A stretch of DNA of 8,764 nt, taken from positions 1 to 8,764 of the forward strand of contig QIKC01000004.1 of the NCBI GenBank assembly GCA_003232855.1, in the 5' to 3' direction. This document shows positions 6,543 through 8,764 of this stretch, one piece after another (positions within the stretch are counted from its first letter, which is position 1; the number at the start of each line of letters is the position of its first letter). The DNA is from Verrucomicrobiales bacterium. Lineage in GTDB: Bacteria; Verrucomicrobiota; Verrucomicrobiia; Verrucomicrobiales; DEV007. The notes beneath the pieces were generated by a model. It did no database searches. It was not told the DNA's origin and worked only from the letters and a program-made list of their open reading frames with translations. The translations under genes were made by a program, and so were the position numbers.

Positions 6543-7192
6543 AGCGGTGGCGTCAGCATTATTTGATCTCTGGGGACAGCACGATAGGAGCGAGAGGAGA
6601 ACGGACGACAGGGGCGATCTTTGATCTATCTCTCGATTTGAAATCCTTTGATGAGCATGAACTAAAAATGTTCGCCTCGCTTAGGCGGCTATTGCGCTCG
6701 AAGAAAATTTCCTCGTCTTGGCGTGCAGACCTAAGAAAGGCGATGGCACTGCTTGGGCGCAGCCTTGTAGAAATGTCAGTGGAGGTGGCCTTCTTGCTAG
6801 CGTGCATTGGCCTTGAAAGATTGCTAGTACTGTCAAATTCGAAACATCGAGAACAACTGTTGAAAGGAGTCTACCTGTTTTCTGGTCGGAACGACGCGGA
6901 TAGATCAGACTCTGTGGAGAAGCAATTTGATAATGCCTACGATAAGAGGTGTGACTTCGTGCACAAGGGAGAGGCGGGCAGCATCACTCTTACTGACGCA
7001 CGAATCGTTCAAGAAATTTTGTTCAACGTAGTACTCAACATCTCAACACACCTGAAACCGTTCAACTCAAAGGGCGCTGTCGCCGACACCGCCCGGAAAA
7101 TTGATGCAGCACGACGATTGGATATTGAGAGCCGATATTGGCCCCGAAACATGCTTTATTGGCATTGCACGACTCAGAAACTCGAAAATTAA
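6543..7192 (+). pseudogene. C-terminal fragment of a HEPN-domain protein (R-x4-H)
   Basis: The open frame enters from the IS side and ends at TAA 7190-7192. HEPN domains are four-helix bundles, many of them metal-independent RNases used in toxin-antitoxin and anti-phage systems. Seen here: a helical run with RADLRKAMALLGRS, then LLACIGLERLLVL (matching the usual hydrophobic-LExL helix), then KRCDFVHKGE with Arg codon 6947 and His codon 6962, which gives the R-x4-H catalytic motif. A further helical region and basic tail follow. With the N-terminal fragment it would form a protein of roughly 335 residues, a usual size for such proteins. Starts inside the fragment are TTG 6563 or ATG 6668, so a short HEPN protein might still be made, but I treat it as a disrupted gene. 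After removal of the IS the two frames do not join in phase, which suggests an additional small indel or a slightly wrong boundary. Confidence 0.72.
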
Positions 7193-7206
7193 CGATCATA
7201 CGATCT

Positions 7207-7228
7207 CTCGCGTGAATTCTCATGCGAG
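7207..7228. terminator. Stem-loop between convergent genes (candidate bidirectional terminator)
   Basis: Bases 7207-7215 pair with 7220-7228 to give a 9-bp stem with one G-U pair and a 4-nt loop (ATTC). It begins 15 nt after the HEPN stop and lies beyond the 3' end of the convergent minus-strand membrane gene. No strong T-run is present on either strand, so efficiency is uncertain. Confidence 0.45.
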
Positions 7229-7334
7229 GCTACAATCGATCCGAATAGTGATCCAATTCCCTCTCCCATGAAAACCCCAAGGACAAATCGGGCGATACGG
7301 CGGACGCAGCGCCTTGATGTTGAAGAGGCCTCGG

Positions 7335-8057
7335 CTATTTCTCTACCGAACCCGCTGTTTCAATCAATCGATGAGCGTAAGCCTCAGCCGCTTGGCGAAC
7401 CCAAAATGGATTTATTCGAATCAACCAAATCGTAAGCATCGCGGCAACAAACACGAGAGCGACCCATGCGCCCATCATTGGCGGATCGACCGCAATTTTT
7501 ATCGAGCAAGCAACTGCCCCTATGATGCAAATCGCAATCGCTGTGGGTTTCAATCCCAATAGGTTTCGCCGAAATCCATAGTTGGTGTTTTCCTCCAAAA
7601 CAAGTGGAGAATCCCTAGATTCGACCCGCAGATACTCAGACCATTGGCGATAGGTTGCATCGGCTTCCTTTGGATCACCAAATTCAGATTCACGCGAGAC
7701 ATCAGCGGTTCCTTCAACGAGACACATTAGTTGCCGGTGAAGACACAGCGTTGTCGATTCATCCAAAGAGGAGTCACGATGTCGAAAAATCGTGACCGAA
7801 GGAAATGCGACCCATGCACGCAGGAGTCGCTTCTCAACAGCTTTTCCTTGTTCTCTCACAATCTGACAAGCAAGGAATCCCAAGGCAAACAGGACGACGC
7901 CACAAAGGAGATATTTTCCAGCGACGCTCAATAGATTTGTTTCAGCGTCAGCGGGAATCCAAATGCTTCCAGCCACAGCCATTGGAGCAAGTAATATCAA
8001 AGCGGGGAACAGCCTCGCTCTCGTCGCGTAGCTATGGTTTGGATACAGATTTTTCAC
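7335..8057 (-). CDS. Four-helix membrane protein with soluble domain, paired with an MBL protein
   Basis: This 240-residue protein has no family name I can give with certainty. Hydrophobic segments lie at about 16-35, 47-67, 172-190 and 196-214, two helical hairpins flanking a soluble region of about 100 residues. The N-terminus carries positive charges before helix 1 (RAR at 13-15). The soluble part contains FRHRD (91-95) and, just before helix 3, ENTNYGFRRNLLGLKP (156-171), which looks like a conserved signature; I recall similar wording in uncharacterised proteins but cannot verify it. The start is GTG at 8057-8055, overlapping the upstream MBL stop as GTGA, so the two are translationally coupled and probably work together. 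Such soluble-plus-TM proteins often act as membrane-damaging effectors in conflict systems; here that is only inference. Confidence 0.82.
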   Translation of the reverse strand: MKNLYPNHSYATRARLFPALILLAPMAVAGSIWIPADAETNLLSVAGKYLLCGVVLFALGFLACQIVREQGKAVEKRLLRAWVAFPSVTIFRHRDSSLDESTTLCLHRQLMCLVEGTADVSRESEFGDPKEADATYRQWSEYLRVESRDSPLVLEENTNYGFRRNLLGLKPTAIAICIIGAVACSIKIAVDPPMMGAWVALVFVAAMLTIWLIRINPFWVRQAAEAYAHRLIETAGSVEK

Positions 8058-8764
8058 TTCTTGAATGGATTCCGATTGCGAGCATACCTCTGACGGAGCG
8101 TGTCGGCGTTCTGGTTCAGGCGCGATTTTTTCTTACTCGTAAACTGCACCTTAGAGGAGACCTTTGTTGAGTTGGCCTTGAAATTGTAGACCTCAAATCG
8201 TGACGTGTGATTCCGTATAGATACGATGACTACATCTCCCGTTTTGGTGGTAAATAATGGCACCTTGTTCTTGCGGAGAAGTTCTCGAATCTCCGGCTTC
8301 GGGTGATCGAACTTGTTGTCGTAGTTTGAAGAGCAAATGGCGAGTTGAGGCTTCGTGGTTCTCATGAAGCCAGAGGTAGTAAAACCGTTGTCTGCCCCAT
8401 GATGGGCAAGAATCATAACATCCAGTTCTGCCTTCACGGTGGGGCAGCGCCTAAGAAAGGCACTGACCCCCGAGCTTTCCACGTCCCCGAGCGAAAGCAC
8501 GTTGAAACAGCCTCCCCGAAAAAACTTGATCGTTGAGTTGTCGTTCGACGATTCAGAAATGAACTTTGGATGGTAGAGAATATCGCGATAACCCCACCGC
8601 TCAGATTTCGAAAGGCTCTTGATATAGGCGGGGTCAATTATCTGAACGGTAGCTTTCGCTTTCGCTTTTTTATACGCCAATAACCGCTTTCTGCACGATT
8701 TCCCGGTGTTCGTGTGCGGTTCGTACCCCGGATACTCGACCTTTGCTGGCGAATATTTATCGAG
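8054..8764 (-). CDS. ComEC-like metallo-beta-lactamase-fold protein, C-terminal part (5' partial)
   Basis: The frame is open to the window edge, giving 236 residues; a TTG at 8680 could be mistaken for a start, but coding continues upstream without a stop. The pattern is that of the second half of an MBL fold of the ComEC/Rec2 competence type: LSLGD (metal-binding Asp, about residues 91-94), LDVMILAHHGADNG (118-126), a KPQLAICSSNYDNKFDHP strand and loop with the final His, and TKTGDVVI at the end of the fold. The HxHxDH motif would lie outside the window. A basic, Ser/Lys-rich tail of about 45 residues (STKVSSK to RNRNPFKK) follows and could bind nucleic acid. Members of this fold hydrolyse phosphodiesters or related bonds; the substrate here is unknown. 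No ComEC membrane channel is seen in this part; instead a separate membrane protein gene overlaps its stop codon. Confidence 0.82.
   Translation of the reverse strand, partial: LDKYSPAKVEYPGYEPHTNTGKSCRKRLLAYKKAKAKATVQIIDPAYIKSLSKSERWGYRDILYHPKFISESSNDNSTIKFFRGGCFNVLSLGDVESSGVSAFLRRCPTVKAELDVMILAHHGADNGFTTSGFMRTTKPQLAICSSNYDNKFDHPKPEIRELLRKNKVPLFTTKTGDVVIVSIRNHTSRFEVYNFKANSTKVSSKVQFTSKKKSRLNQNADTLRQRYARNRNPFKK

Noticed and set aside
7268..7435. 55-residue plus-strand ORF starting at ATG 7268
   Set aside because: It has no Shine-Dalgarno sequence, its last 100 nt are antisense to the membrane gene, and the product shows no domain or hydrophobic segment.
7805..8170. 121-residue plus-strand ORF
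   Set aside because: It lies antisense to the membrane and MBL genes, which have clear membrane segments and metal-binding motifs; its product is featureless.
8678..8680. TTG 8680 as the start of the MBL gene
   Set aside because: The frame remains open for 28 more codons to the window edge, and the N-terminal half of the MBL fold, with its HxHxDH motif, is missing.
1..8764. CRISPR array, tRNA or rRNA gene
   Set aside because: I saw no regularly spaced direct repeats, and no cloverleaf-like or rRNA-like segment on either strand by eye.

Overview
The window looks like one end of a chromosomal core region running into a small accessory island of defence-type genes that an insertion sequence has damaged. 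The first gene is an alanyl-tRNA synthetase (alaS) in strongly C-ending, GC-rich codons. Its wording, including the glycine/lysine-rich C-terminus, reminds me of Verrucomicrobiota (Opitutae-like), but this is recall and not a computed placement. Beyond about 2.3 kb the base composition is visibly less GC-rich, except inside the insertion sequence, which suggests that the intervening genes were acquired.

Layout: (1) 1-2265, alaS, 5' partial. (2) 2336-3591, a class II Fic-family protein (putative AMP transferase) with a TTGACC/TATAAT promoter. The -10 box lies so close to the ATG that the mRNA may be leaderless, and a perfect 8-bp palindrome covers the start codon. (3) 3592-3802, a 211-bp gap with short dyads only. 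(4) 3803-4161 and 6543-7192, two fragments that I read as the N- and C-terminal parts of one HEPN-type protein; the C-terminal part carries an R-x4-H motif. (5) 4162-6538, a complete-looking 2377-bp insertion sequence between the two fragments, with matching inverted repeats, a flanking CTAG duplication and a two-frame DDE transposase. The two frames meet at an A9 slippery run, consistent with programmed -1 frameshifting. (6) 7193-7334, a convergent intergenic region with a stem-loop. (7) On the minus strand, 8764-8054 encodes the C-terminal part of a ComEC-like metallo-beta-lactamase-fold protein, coupled through a 4-nt GTGA overlap to a four-helix membrane protein (8057-7335).

The Fic protein, the HEPN protein and the MBL-plus-membrane pair all belong to classes that recur in toxin-antitoxin or anti-phage loci. 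Calling the area a defence island is therefore reasonable, but it is inference. The best candidate for an undescribed system is the MBL/4-TM pair. The best supported observations are the IS insertion that splits the HEPN gene and the frameshift signal in its transposase.
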